Shown here: piece by piece, positions 17,644 to 25,914 of the stretch
Layout: each line of letters begins with the position of its first letter
Position numbering within the stretch: position 1 is the stretch's first letter
Assembly: GCF_022770205.1 (NCBI RefSeq)
Contig: NZ_JALEIK010000030.1
Location: 1 to 36,984 of the forward strand
Reading direction: 5' to 3'
Length of the DNA stretch: 36,984 nucleotides
Source: Helicobacter sp.
GTDB taxonomy: Bacteria > Campylobacterota > Campylobacteria > Campylobacterales > Helicobacteraceae
Made by a program: the position numbers and the translations under genes
The notes under the pieces: generated by a model
Seen by the model: only the letters and a program-made list of their open reading frames with translations
Databases searched by the model: none
Told to the model about the DNA's origin: nothing

Positions 17644-18432
17644 ATGCAAACTCTTGATAATCCGCTAAAAATCGGCGATAAAACATTTAAAAGCCGTTTA
17701 ATTGTTGGCAGTGGTAAATACAAGGATTTTCAAACCACTTATGACGCCACAATCGCTTCAGAAGCAGAAATGATAACCGTTGCTGTGCGCCGTGTAAATA
17801 TCACAAATCCTAAGGAAGAAAATCTGCTAGATTATTTTAAAGATAGCAGCATTCAATTTCTCCCAAACTCCGCAGGCTGCACAAAGGCAGAAGAAGCAAT
17901 CACGCTTTTTAGGCTAACTAAAGAAGCAACAGGGATTAACTTTATCAAGCTAGAAATCATCGGCGATACGCAAAAAACGCTTTATCCTGATGTGATTGAA
18001 ACACTAAAAGCTTGTGAAGTGCTAGCAAAAGAGGGCTTTTGTGTGCTTGCATACACAAGCGATGATCCTATTGTTGCAAAAGGACTTGAAAATGCAGGGG
18101 CTAGTGCAGTGATGCCCCTTGCCGCTCCCATTGGTAGCGGTCTTGGAATCCAAAATCGCTACAACATCGCCTTTATTAAAGACGCAATCAAAGTGCCTGT
18201 GATTGTAGATGCAGGCGTGGGTTGTGCTTCTGATGCAGCTATTGCAATGGAATTGGGAGCCGATGGAGTGCTAACAAACACCGCCATAGCACAGGCTAAA
18301 AACCCCCTTCTAATGGCACAGGCAATGCGTGATGCAGTGCGTGCAGGCAGAGCAAGCTATCTTGCAGGAAGAATCCCTAAAAAACCCTACGCCACAGCAA
18401 GCTCTCCTACAATTGGGATGGTAGAGTTTTAG
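17644..18432 (+). CDS. thiG: Thiazole synthase
   Basis: ThiG joins deoxyxylulose 5-phosphate, a glycine or tyrosine imine and ThiS-thiocarboxylate into the thiazole ring of thiamine. [11 protein letters not shown] (19-29) and the Schiff-base lysine Lys102 in FIKLEIIGD are visible, as are [14 protein letters not shown] and [11 protein letters not shown] phosphate-binding loops. Length 262 aa is normal. AAGGA precedes the ATG. No thiS, thiF or thiH is adjacent, so partners must lie elsewhere. Confidence 0.95.
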   Translation: MQTLDNPLKIGDKTFKSRLIVGSGKYKDFQTTYDATIASEAEMITVAVRRVNITNPKEENLLDYFKDSSIQFLPNSAGCTKAEEAITLFRLTKEATGINFIKLEIIGDTQKTLYPDVIETLKACEVLAKEGFCVLAYTSDDPIVAKGLENAGASAVMPLAAPIGSGLGIQNRYNIAFIKDAIKVPVIVDAGVGCASDAAIAMELGADGVLTNTAIAQAKNPLLMAQAMRDAVRAGRASYLAGRIPKKPYATASSPTIGMVEF

Positions 18433-18468
18433 CTCCACATTCTTTAAAAAATTCTACCCTATCAACTG

Positions 18469-18567
18469 CTAAAATTTTTGCAATTTATAGAAATACTCTA
18501 AATTAAAATGAATCTTCTTATAACCCAACAACAAACTAAGCTCTAATTGTGAAATTTTATTTTCCAC
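18469..18567 (-). pseudogene. Remnant of an XRE-type helix-turn-helix regulator
   Basis: GTG at 18567 opens 32 codons reading MENKISQLELSLLLGYKKI and then HFNLEYFYKLQKF before TAG at 18471-18469. The first part matches helix 1-2 of an XRE/Cro domain (I-S-Q-x-E-L-x-x-L-L-G-Y), and HFNLE-x-x-Y-K-L matches its helix 4-5. The recognition helix normally between them, about a dozen residues, is missing, and the protein ends abruptly. This looks like an internal deletion plus truncation. A perfect dyad lies just before the start codon, where such regulators bind their own promoter. Identification rests on short motifs. Confidence 0.5.
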
Positions 18568-18571
18568 TTAT

Positions 18572-18589
18572 ACTCTATTATGATAGAGT
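18572..18589. promoter_or_regulatory. Perfect 6+6 dyad, candidate operator
   Basis: ACTCTA (18572-18577) and TAGAGT (18584-18589) are exact inverted copies around TTATGA. The site separates the divergent XRE-like remnant (start 18567) from the small ORF at 18609 and overlaps a TATTATGATAG-like -10 region. That placement is typical of a regulator binding between divergent genes. Confidence 0.5.
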
Positions 18590-18608
18590 GAAATAAAAGG
18601 AGGCAAAA

Positions 18609-18716
18609 ATGCGCGCGGAGCGTCCGCAGTGTTTATTTATGCTAAAATTTCACAAATATTTAAGCTTCAAGGTTTCATTTGCAGGGCTACATTCTAAGCA
18701 CAACACGCGTGCGTGA
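18609..18716 (+). CDS. Small ORF (35 aa) leading into recO
   Basis: ATG at 18609 follows a strong AAGGAGG at 18597-18603. The product starts MRAERPQCLFMLKFHKYL and ends at 18716, overlapping the recO start (18679) in another frame. The first seven codons are unusually GC-rich for this DNA and contain a GCGGA-GCG-TCCGC hairpin (18615-18627). It may be the 5' end of a lost gene fused to the recO leader, or a leader peptide coupling translation to recO. I recognise no family. Confidence 0.35.
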   Translation: MRAERPQCLFMLKFHKYLSFKVSFAGLHSKHNTRA

Positions 18717-19290
18717 TGAAGATTTGCTTGTTAGGATTCTAACAAATAAGCATATTTACACGTTCTATCGCTTCTATGGTGCTAGGCATAGCGTGGTGCA
18801 TTTAGGGCATAAGATTGATTTTTCTATTGAAAAAGATTTAAGAGAAATTGGCAAATTAAAAGAGCCTTTGCATTTAGCATTCTCTTGGGAAAAAGAAGCA
18901 CAAATCCGCTACTTTTGGCAGCAATACTTACACTTACTCAATGCGCATTTAAGGGATATTACAACACTAGATAGCTTTTATTTTGAACACTTAGAAGAAG
19001 GCGCAAAACGCCTTGAAATTGAAAACCCAAAACGCTGTATTTTAAATCTTTATGCAAAACTCTTAAATTTTGAAGGGCGCAAAAACACACTTCAAACTTG
19101 CTTAATTTGCGAGCAGCCCTTAGACGATAACATTGTTTTAGGGCGTGGCTTAGTGTGCGGACACAAGGGCTGTATGGAAGGCACGCTTTTTCTTAGGGAG
19201 CAAATTTTAGCTTGGTTAGACTTTCAAGGAGAATTTTTAGATTCTGCTAGCGTAGATAGCCTTTGGAATCTCTTAATGCAAGGGCTTTAA
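18679..19290 (+). CDS. recO: DNA repair protein RecO, short form
   Basis: RecO loads RecA on SSB-coated DNA together with RecR and anneals strands. The N-terminus (MQGYILSTTRVRDEDLLVRI) gives the OB-fold start G-x-I-L-x-x-x-x-x-x-D-E-D-L; Tyr/Phe-rich TFYRFYGARHS follows. Cys141, Cys144, Cys160 and Cys165 form a zinc site. At 203 aa it is shorter than E. coli RecO (242 aa), as expected in this group. The only sensible start is TTG at 18679, with AAGG 6 nt upstream and an in-frame stop at 18661-18663. The unusual start plus an overlapping ORF upstream may keep expression low. Confidence 0.85.
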   Translation: MQGYILSTTRVRDEDLLVRILTNKHIYTFYRFYGARHSVVHLGHKIDFSIEKDLREIGKLKEPLHLAFSWEKEAQIRYFWQQYLHLLNAHLRDITTLDSFYFEHLEEGAKRLEIENPKRCILNLYAKLLNFEGRKNTLQTCLICEQPLDDNIVLGRGLVCGHKGCMEGTLFLREQILAWLDFQGEFLDSASVDSLWNLLMQGL

Positions 19291-19291
19291 T

Positions 19292-20692
19292 TTATAATTC
19301 CGCATCAAAATCATTCTTGCCCCTAGCAATAAAAATCACACGCACTCCGCTAAAATCAAATTTCTCTCTTAAAACATTCACTAAATACCGCTTATAACTA
19401 AAATGCAAAGAATTAGGACGATTCATTATTAAAGCAATTTGCGGTGGCTTAGTTTCAAATTGTGTGGCGTAATAAACTTTCACAATCTTTCCTTTATCAC
19501 TTGGCAAGGGATGGCGCATTGTAGCTTCTTTAAGAATAGCATTAAGTTTTGCAGTTGGAATCCTAAAGCTAAAATTTGCATACACCTTTAGAATTTCTTC
19601 TTCAAGCTTTTGGATGTGGCGTCCGTTTTTAGCAGAAATTGTAAGGATTGGCGCATATTCTAAAAATTTAAAGCGCATTTTAAAATCCTCAATAATTTCC
19701 TTAAAATCCTTATGCGCAATATCCCATTTATTCAAAACCACAACCACGCCAAGTTTAAATGTATCAATTAATCCGGCAATTTTCTCATCAAGCTCCACAA
19801 AAGGCTTTGAAGCATCAAGAACTAAAAGCGCAATGTCTGTGCGTTCTAAAATTACACGCGTGCGATTGAGTGCGAACTTCTCTAGCCCTTCAATCTTTCC
19901 ACGCCTTCTAATCCCAGCAGTATCCACAAAATTCACCCTTTGCCCCTTAATCTCTCCGATTTCATCAACAGGATCAATGGTAGTTCCCGCCACATTGGAC
20001 ACTACAGAACGCTCCTCTTTTAAAAGTGCATTCAAAAGCGAGCTTTTCCCCACATTCACACGCCCTATGATTCCAATATTAATAATCTCTCCTCCTCTCT
20101 CTAAACCATTGCGCACAACACCCTCACAATTTTCTAAAAAGTCCTCTAAAGATTCATCATTAAATTCCACATTTATCAAACTCTCTATCTCTTCTTTTTT
20201 TAATACTTTTACAATAGCTTTTTCTAATTCTAAGATTCCACGATTATGTGCCACAGAAATGTAAAACACATTTTTTGCGCCAAACTCCACAAACTCCCAC
20301 GCATTTTGCTTCTCTTTGTCATTGTCTATTTTGTTAATCACTAAAAAAATATTTGGATTCTTTTTTTCTAAGGCGTAAAACATCTCTTTATCCGCTTGTT
20401 CTGGGGGAGTTTTACCATCTACAAGGTATAAGATTAAATCTGCACTCTCCCCTGCCCTTTGAGAATGCCTTGAAACGCTTTGAAACAATGCGTCCTTATC
20501 ATCTAAACCACCCGTATCCAAAAGCAAAAAAGGTAAATCCTGTAATAAGATTCTTGCCTTCTTGACATCACGCGTTGTGCCTGCAATCTCTGAAGTAATC
20601 GCAATGCGTTGCTTACAAAATCGGTTAAATAATGAGCTTTTTCCAGCATTTGGACGCCCAATAATTGCGATACTTCCATACACTTTATCCAT
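19292..20692 (-). CDS. der: GTPase Der (EngA), ribosome assembly
   Basis: Double GTPase needed for 50S subunit maturation. The first G domain has GRPNAGKSS (12-20) with LLDTGG and NKID; the second has GRVNVGKSS (about 209-217), VDTAG and NKWD. A KH-like domain ends the protein (about 375-466). Length 466 aa is typical. AAGGGAG precedes the ATG. It converges with recO, the two stops only 1 nt apart. Confidence 0.95.
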   Translation of the reverse strand: MDKVYGSIAIIGRPNAGKSSLFNRFCKQRIAITSEIAGTTRDVKKARILLQDLPFLLLDTGGLDDKDALFQSVSRHSQRAGESADLILYLVDGKTPPEQADKEMFYALEKKNPNIFLVINKIDNDKEKQNAWEFVEFGAKNVFYISVAHNRGILELEKAIVKVLKKEEIESLINVEFNDESLEDFLENCEGVVRNGLERGGEIINIGIIGRVNVGKSSLLNALLKEERSVVSNVAGTTIDPVDEIGEIKGQRVNFVDTAGIRRRGKIEGLEKFALNRTRVILERTDIALLVLDASKPFVELDEKIAGLIDTFKLGVVVVLNKWDIAHKDFKEIIEDFKMRFKFLEYAPILTISAKNGRHIQKLEEEILKVYANFSFRIPTAKLNAILKEATMRHPLPSDKGKIVKVYYATQFETKPPQIALIMNRPNSLHFSYKRYLVNVLREKFDFSGVRVIFIARGKNDFDAEL

Positions 20693-20811
20693 TATCTCCC
20701 TTAATGATTATATGGGAATATTTTACTTGATTATTTATCAATTCCTTATAAAATTAACCACACTTTTAAAGATAAGATTCTAAGATTTCAAAAACATTTT
20801 AAGGAATCCAA

Positions 20812-21687
20812 ATGGGCAATCAACAAGCAATTATCGCCATTTTTCTTGCAGCAATTCTTTTTACCGCTATGGGAATATTTGTCAAGGTTTTAACGCCTGC
20901 CTTGCCTGCTATGGAGGTAGTTTTTGCTAGGAATCTTTTTGGGCTGATATGGATTTTAGGAGCATTACTCCTAAAGCCCCCTAAGCAAACAGGAGGAAAG
21001 CCCTTTGTGTTAGCATTGCGCGGTTTTGCTGGAGGAAGTGCTATGCTTGCTTATTTTTACAACATTTCTGTAATGCCACTTGGAACTGCTTATGCTTTTT
21101 CCTACACCTCTCCTATTTTTATAGCACTCTTTAGCGTGCTTTTTATCCGCGATAAAGTTACATTAAAAACTTGGGTTGCAATTCTGCTTGGATTTAGCGG
21201 AATCTTGTTAATCTCAAACCCTAAAGGCACAGATTTAACTTTTTTAGGTTTATGCATTGGAGTGTATAGCGGGATTGGTGCAGCACTTGCTTATCTCTCC
21301 ATAGCTAAACTTGCAAAACTCTACGACTCTCGCGTGATTATTCTTTCCTTAATGCTTATTGGCTCACTCTTGCCACTTCTGACACAAATTGTTCCCTACA
21401 CAAGCTATCCCATTGCCCTTTTTGAACCCTTTGTAATGCCAAACTTAAAAGAATTTTTACTCATACTAGCTTTAGGGCTTGTTTCTACCTACGCACAAAT
21501 CTATCTTACCAAAGCATATAGCATAGGAAATCCACCCATCATTGGTGCACTCTCTTATAGTGCGATTTTTCTAGCAACTCTTGCAGGAATCGCACTAGGA
21601 GATAAAACACCAAACGCCCTTGTCCTCTCTGGTATGCTTTTAATTATCTGTGGCGGAATCCTAGCAGTGCTACATAAACGCCATTAA
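20812..21687 (+). CDS. EamA-family (DMT) transporter
   Basis: About ten hydrophobic helices in two five-helix EamA repeats (about residues 8-130 and 148-288); the loop between helices 4 and 5 is short and the ending is basic (LHKRH). Drug/metabolite transporters of this type export amino acids, nucleotide sugars or other small molecules; the substrate cannot be read from sequence. AAGGAATCC precedes the ATG. Its stop overlaps that of the convergent DUF2130 gene by 4 nt. I recall an EamA gene beside der in Campylobacter as well. Confidence 0.85.
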   Translation: MGNQQAIIAIFLAAILFTAMGIFVKVLTPALPAMEVVFARNLFGLIWILGALLLKPPKQTGGKPFVLALRGFAGGSAMLAYFYNISVMPLGTAYAFSYTSPIFIALFSVLFIRDKVTLKTWVAILLGFSGILLISNPKGTDLTFLGLCIGVYSGIGAALAYLSIAKLAKLYDSRVIILSLMLIGSLLPLLTQIVPYTSYPIALFEPFVMPNLKEFLLILALGLVSTYAQIYLTKAYSIGNPPIIGALSYSAIFLATLAGIALGDKTPNALVLSGMLLIICGGILAVLHKRH

Positions 21688-22925
21688 TCCCCATCTAATT
21701 CTAAAGCCTTAATGTTAGAAATCGCATTGCCAGCAATTCCCTTTAGCGCACCATAAAGATTAATAGAACTCTCCAACACTTTTTGAATTTGCTTCTCACG
21801 CTGTTTCCATAGCTTTTGCATTGCATTTTTTTCCTTCTCTAAATCTGCTTGCATTTGCGTAAAACCCTCCACAATGGCTTCAATTTGTAATTTAAACTCC
21901 GAACTTGTAAGATAGCCATAAAGCATTTGCATTTTATCTTGCTTATTTTCCGTTGTTTTCTTTGCTAAAAAAACCTTAATCACACTCTCCCTTAAAACCA
22001 ACGCTAAGGCTTTAAACTCTTCAAAACGGCACACCCAAACCCCATCAAGCAATCCCATTCGCTCCCATTCCTTTGGCAAAGTTTCTGTTACCAAAACACC
22101 TATGTCTGCGCCATTTGCGCGCATATCATTTTTTAACTTTTCAATCCATTCTCTTTGGAAATGCTTTGTGCGTTTGCTTTCATAATAAAGTATTCCGCAA
22201 TTTTGCATCTCCCTTGTATGCACAATTTGCACACAATCCCCCCCACTTTGCCCCTTTTTAATCTCTGTAATACTATCAAAAGGAAATTGTGCTTGCAAAT
22301 ACTCTTCAATAGCAAGCTCTTGGACTTCCCCTTGGAGCTGCTGTGAGCCTAGCGTTGCTTTGCGTTGGGCACCTTGGAGTTGCTTTTGCAAATCCTCAAG
22401 TTGCTTATCCTTTTCTTTGAGCCGCAATAAATGTTGGGATTCCATTTCCTGCTGTGTTTTTTCCTTAAAAGCCTGCATCTGCAAAGTAAGCTGCTCTTGC
22501 GCTTGGGCTTTAATTTTGGATTCCATCTCACTCTTTTCACGCTTTAAACGCTCAATTTCTATTTTTGTTGCATTTAATTCTTTAACTTGATTAGATTTTT
22601 CTTGCAATTCTTTTTGTGTTATATTTAATGCTTCTTGATATTCCTTTGCAATCTCTTGCTTTAAAGATTCTTGCATTTTAATGCGCTCTTTCTGCAAACT
22701 TTCCTTCACCCCCTTATCAATATTAGCCTGTAAAGATTCCTTTTTATTTTCTAAATCCTTAAAAGCTTTTTGATACTCCTCACGCTTTTGTTGCACTTCA
22801 TTGTCAAATTTTTCTTTTTCTTTTTGTTGCTCTTGTTGAAGTTGCATATAAATCTGCTGATACACAACAGATTGCACATTAATCTCTGTTTTACAATTAG
22901 GACAATGGATTGCCTTTTCTTGCAT
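21684..22925 (-). CDS. DUF2130 coiled-coil protein with nuclease-like core
   Basis: Residues 8-11 form one CPNC knuckle at the start, about 30-215 form a long Glu/Gln/Lys coiled coil, and about 220-400 form the conserved DUF2130 region. That region includes SGGDCVQIV, YYESKRTKHFQREWIEKLK and ADIGVLVTETLPKEW. D-x(n)-E-x-K resembles the active site of PD-(D/E)xK nucleases (Asp in GGDC; Glu and Lys in YESKR), which I infer without structural proof. A G7 tract (plus-strand C7 at 22238-22244) encodes the Ser-Gly-Gly-Asp stretch. Role unknown; the architecture suggests an enzyme acting on DNA ends or a structural nucleoid protein. Confidence 0.75.
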   Translation of the reverse strand: MQEKAIHCPNCKTEINVQSVVYQQIYMQLQQEQQKEKEKFDNEVQQKREEYQKAFKDLENKKESLQANIDKGVKESLQKERIKMQESLKQEIAKEYQEALNITQKELQEKSNQVKELNATKIEIERLKREKSEMESKIKAQAQEQLTLQMQAFKEKTQQEMESQHLLRLKEKDKQLEDLQKQLQGAQRKATLGSQQLQGEVQELAIEEYLQAQFPFDSITEIKKGQSGGDCVQIVHTREMQNCGILYYESKRTKHFQREWIEKLKNDMRANGADIGVLVTETLPKEWERMGLLDGVWVCRFEEFKALALVLRESVIKVFLAKKTTENKQDKMQMLYGYLTSSEFKLQIEAIVEGFTQMQADLEKEKNAMQKLWKQREKQIQKVLESSINLYGALKGIAGNAISNIKALELDGD

Positions 22926-23015
22926 TTAAACTCCTTTTAAAAATAAAATTACCTTATTTAAAATTTGCGCGTGCGTGCCAAGATACACAAAATATCAGTT
23001 CCATTATTTGGTTCT

Positions 23016-23135
23016 CTATTTTAACTCAAAAGGCAGCCCATTGCAATTTATCACGGCTTTAGCAAAAAGATTAAAAGCACTACTTAAATTTAGTCCCAAG
23101 CCCTTATTCACTTCAAAAACTTTTTTATCCTTCAT
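23016..23135 (-). pseudogene. Remnant of a RelB/DinJ-family antitoxin
   Basis: 39 codons from ATG 23135 include LGLNLSSAFNLFAKAVI and end NCNGLPFELK. This is the second half of RelB/DinJ antitoxins (L-G-L-x-L-S-x-A-x-N-x-F-x-K-x-V...G-x-P-F-x-L). The ribbon-helix-helix N-terminus is missing, replaced by unrelated residues, and no toxin gene follows before the DUF2130 gene. The motif match is strong for its length. It was probably left by a degraded YafQ/RelE-type toxin-antitoxin pair. Confidence 0.65.
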
Positions 23136-23146
23136 CCCATAATCTT

Positions 23147-23179
23147 AATGTCAAAAATTTAGCTATAATTCTTGACATT
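23147..23179. promoter_or_regulatory. 8-bp inverted repeat around a TATAAT box
   Basis: AATGTCAA (23147-23154) and TTGACATT (23172-23179) are exact inverted copies with 17 nt between them. The spacer contains TATAAT (23164-23169), a -10 box for the plus-strand gene at 23201. The repeat also lies directly upstream of the antitoxin remnant on the minus strand, where a toxin-antitoxin operator would be. Confidence 0.5.
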
Positions 23180-23200
23180 TTACATTTAAAAAGGAAAAGA

Positions 23201-23701
23201 ATGCAAATGTTATTTAAAATTCAACCCTATTGCTTTATTTTGTATCTCTTATTCATCGGCGTTTGTCTTGGTGCTACCCTTGCTAGTGGCGCATTTAGCG
23301 CACCTGCAATCTTTCAAGCAAGTAGCATCGTGCCAAATTTAGAAATTTCCGTGTTTCAATCAGGGATTTTAATGACAAGTATTTTTACTAAACTCAATAC
23401 CCTTCTTAATGTTTTAGCAATTTTCATTCTTCTTTATGAAATCTTAGCCCTGCGCATTAGCGGCACAAAACTCGCTCCCTTATTAGGCTTTATTAGCGTC
23501 ATTTTAATTTTTCTTTTCACAATGTATTACACACCCTATGTTTTAGAAGCACAAAAATTAGGAGAGGAAGCAGTGGCAAATGCTACATTTGATGCGATGC
23601 ACACGCAATCTGTTTATGTCTTTAAAACACTAATGGCAAGCCTTTGTTTGCTCTTTATTGTGCGTCTTTTAAAAGCTGATAACGGTTACAAAGATAGATA
23701 A
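23201..23701 (+). CDS. DUF4149-type integral membrane protein
   Basis: 166 aa with four hydrophobic segments (about 10-30, 52-82, 92-112 and 138-158). The order, with G-A-T-L-A-S-G near the front and Y-Y-T-P-Y in the loop after the third helix, resembles the DUF4149/TMEM205-like family. AAGGA at 23191 fits the ATG at 23201. Its last 47 nt overlap the end of the convergent addB. Function unknown. Confidence 0.7.
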   Translation: MQMLFKIQPYCFILYLLFIGVCLGATLASGAFSAPAIFQASSIVPNLEISVFQSGILMTSIFTKLNTLLNVLAIFILLYEILALRISGTKLAPLLGFISVILIFLFTMYYTPYVLEAQKLGEEAVANATFDAMHTQSVYVFKTLMASLCLLFIVRLLKADNGYKDR

Positions 23702-25904
23702 AATCGCAATATTTACAGGCATCGCGTTTTTGAGTCAAGGAGAAATCCATCTCCCTAGCTTCCCTTTTTATCTCTTGTAGCTTGCTTTTTAGCGCATTTA
23801 CCTTTGCATTCAAATCCGCTTCTTTGACAATCTTTGCTGCATACAAATCATAAAACCCCGCATCCACACTGCAATGTGGATTTTGCTTTTTAATCGCAAG
23901 AGAATAAATGGGTAATTGAAAATCACAAGATTTTTCATAACTCTTTATGGAATCTATTTTTAAAGAATGCTTATATTTATAATCCAACACAAAGAGTTCA
24001 TTGCCCCTTTTATCAATCCTATCAATGCGTCCTTTTAATTCAAATCCTTCAAGAGTAAAACTAAAATCACACTCAAATAAAATAGGATTCCAACCCTCTT
24101 TTAATCGCTCTTGCTCCAAATCAAATACATTCCTTAAATATTTCTTAGCCAACTCACTCTCAAACCGCTCTCTTGCACTAGCACTCACATCTAAACGCCG
24201 ACAAAGCTCCCCATACAGAGCATTTGCATTCAATCCTTGCGCATACACTTCCTTTAAGGCTTCGTGTATCTTATTTCCCATATTCACACGCTCTTGTTCC
24301 TGTGCTTTTAACGCTAAAACATAGCGGTAATAGAATTTGCGCTTGCAAGTTAAAAAGCATTCCAAACTTGTTGCGCTAAAAGAATTTATGCTCAAAGGTG
24401 CGATGATTTGCTCTTCTTTATAGTTTAAAGCCTTGCCATTTACAAAATACTCACTATAAGACGGACTTGTTTTTTTAGGCTTTTGCATACCAAATAGGGA
24501 ATCTTCTAGCAAAAAGCGTGAGGGCTTTTCCATCGCATTATTCAAACATAAAATCCTAGATTCTTTAGCGTTGCTTAATAAAGCAGCATAATAATGCTTT
24601 TGTAAATTTTCTCTATTTTTGCGCGTTGGCAATCCCACACTTTCACGCATTTTCGTATTTAAAAAAATATCCTTATCGCTAAGAAAAGGCACATTGCTTG
24701 CATTAAATTCAGGAATAATGGCATATTCTAAATCCACACCACGCGTTTCTAAAATCCCCATAACACCAATGCGCCCACCACCTACATCATCTAAACTTTG
24801 CTGCTTTAACATCTCTAAAAACACCAAAATCTGCTCACGCACTTCTAAACCCTGCAAATAAGGTAAAGAAAATTTAAATTCACCCAAAGTTTCTTGCGCA
24901 ATTTGACAAATGCTAGCACTCTCGCCTTGCATCTCTTCTATCAAAAAAGTTTCAAAATCTAAGAAATCCTTAAAACCCTCTTGGGATTCCAACGCTCTTT
25001 TATAAATCTTAAGTGTGCCAAATTGCACACCCATAGCATAATTAAAATTCCTTGCCCTATCAAAAAGCCTTAAATACTCCGCAAAACTCTCATTAGGCAA
25101 TATCACACTAATTTGCTCTGGCAACACTCCTTGCTTTAACCAAATATCAATTTGAGAAAAGATTCCACCCACCTCTGCAATTCTATCTTGAAACTCTAAA
25201 ATCTCTAAATTTTTTACATTTAATGGAATCTCTTTATAATCTATAATTCTAAAATTATCATTCTCTAATATAATATTATATGCACCAAATTTTAAAAGAA
25301 ATCTAAAAATTTTTTGATAATAATCCTGATTAAATTTATCAATTTTAATAGAAAAATGAAATGGAATCTTTTTTGAAATTTCTTTAAAAACACCAATTTC
25401 AAACTGCGTTAAAAAGCCATCTACTTGCATCTTTATTTTTGAAAACTCTAACAAAAGTTCAAAAGTAATCGCATAATCTTGCAAAAAATAATGATCAAAA
25501 AAATGGTTCTTTTCTAAAAGTTTTTGATACGCATTAAAAACGGATTCCAACACTTGAAGATGATCGTCATAAAAGGCGTAAATATCAAGCTTTTCTAACT
25601 CCTTTATCTCTACACATTCCGCACATAACTCATCATAAAATTTCAAAAAAAAGCTAGAATTTTGCAAAAACTGCGTGAAATTTTTCGCAAACTCCCCTAG
25701 CCTTTGCGTATTTGTTACAGAAATTGCTTGATACAAATAATATCCTCTTAAATACTTTGGAATCTTACGCTTGCCCTCAACACGCAACACAAAGTCTAAA
25801 AATTCCCCTACACTCTTTGTAGCAGGCAAAAAACTATCGCTATAATTTTGCGCAAAAAAACGCTTCATAGAGCGCACACTAGAAAATAAATATAAAACTT
25901 CCAT
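23655..25904 (-). CDS. addB: AddB-type helicase-nuclease subunit
   Basis: Partner of AddA in the complex that resects double-strand breaks for RecA. The N-terminal and middle regions are a degenerate helicase without a Walker A motif, typical of the short epsilonproteobacterial AddB. The C-terminal nuclease is visible as ELKGRIDRIDKRGNELFVLDYKYK-type D...D-x-K (Asp in GRIDRID and DYKYK). One Cys near residue 515 (SLECFLTCKRKFYYRY) and Cys730, Cys733 and Cys739 (CKYCDFIYLC) fit the iron-sulfur staple of AddB. Length 749 aa. It follows tkt by 10 nt; addA is not in the window. Confidence 0.88.
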   Translation of the reverse strand: MEVLYLFSSVRSMKRFFAQNYSDSFLPATKSVGEFLDFVLRVEGKRKIPKYLRGYYLYQAISVTNTQRLGEFAKNFTQFLQNSSFFLKFYDELCAECVEIKELEKLDIYAFYDDHLQVLESVFNAYQKLLEKNHFFDHYFLQDYAITFELLLEFSKIKMQVDGFLTQFEIGVFKEISKKIPFHFSIKIDKFNQDYYQKIFRFLLKFGAYNIILENDNFRIIDYKEIPLNVKNLEILEFQDRIAEVGGIFSQIDIWLKQGVLPEQISVILPNESFAEYLRLFDRARNFNYAMGVQFGTLKIYKRALESQEGFKDFLDFETFLIEEMQGESASICQIAQETLGEFKFSLPYLQGLEVREQILVFLEMLKQQSLDDVGGGRIGVMGILETRGVDLEYAIIPEFNASNVPFLSDKDIFLNTKMRESVGLPTRKNRENLQKHYYAALLSNAKESRILCLNNAMEKPSRFLLEDSLFGMQKPKKTSPSYSEYFVNGKALNYKEEQIIAPLSINSFSATSLECFLTCKRKFYYRYVLALKAQEQERVNMGNKIHEALKEVYAQGLNANALYGELCRRLDVSASARERFESELAKKYLRNVFDLEQERLKEGWNPILFECDFSFTLEGFELKGRIDRIDKRGNELFVLDYKYKHSLKIDSIKSYEKSCDFQLPIYSLAIKKQNPHCSVDAGFYDLYAAKIVKEADLNAKVNALKSKLQEIKREAREMDFSLTQKRDACKYCDFIYLCNRYQLLKDAQ

Positions 25905-25914
25905 TCTTTAAGAC

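Noticed and set aside
17580-17644. TPP riboswitch before thiG
   Set aside because: The 25-nt gap to nnr is too small and lacks the conserved CTGAGA element.
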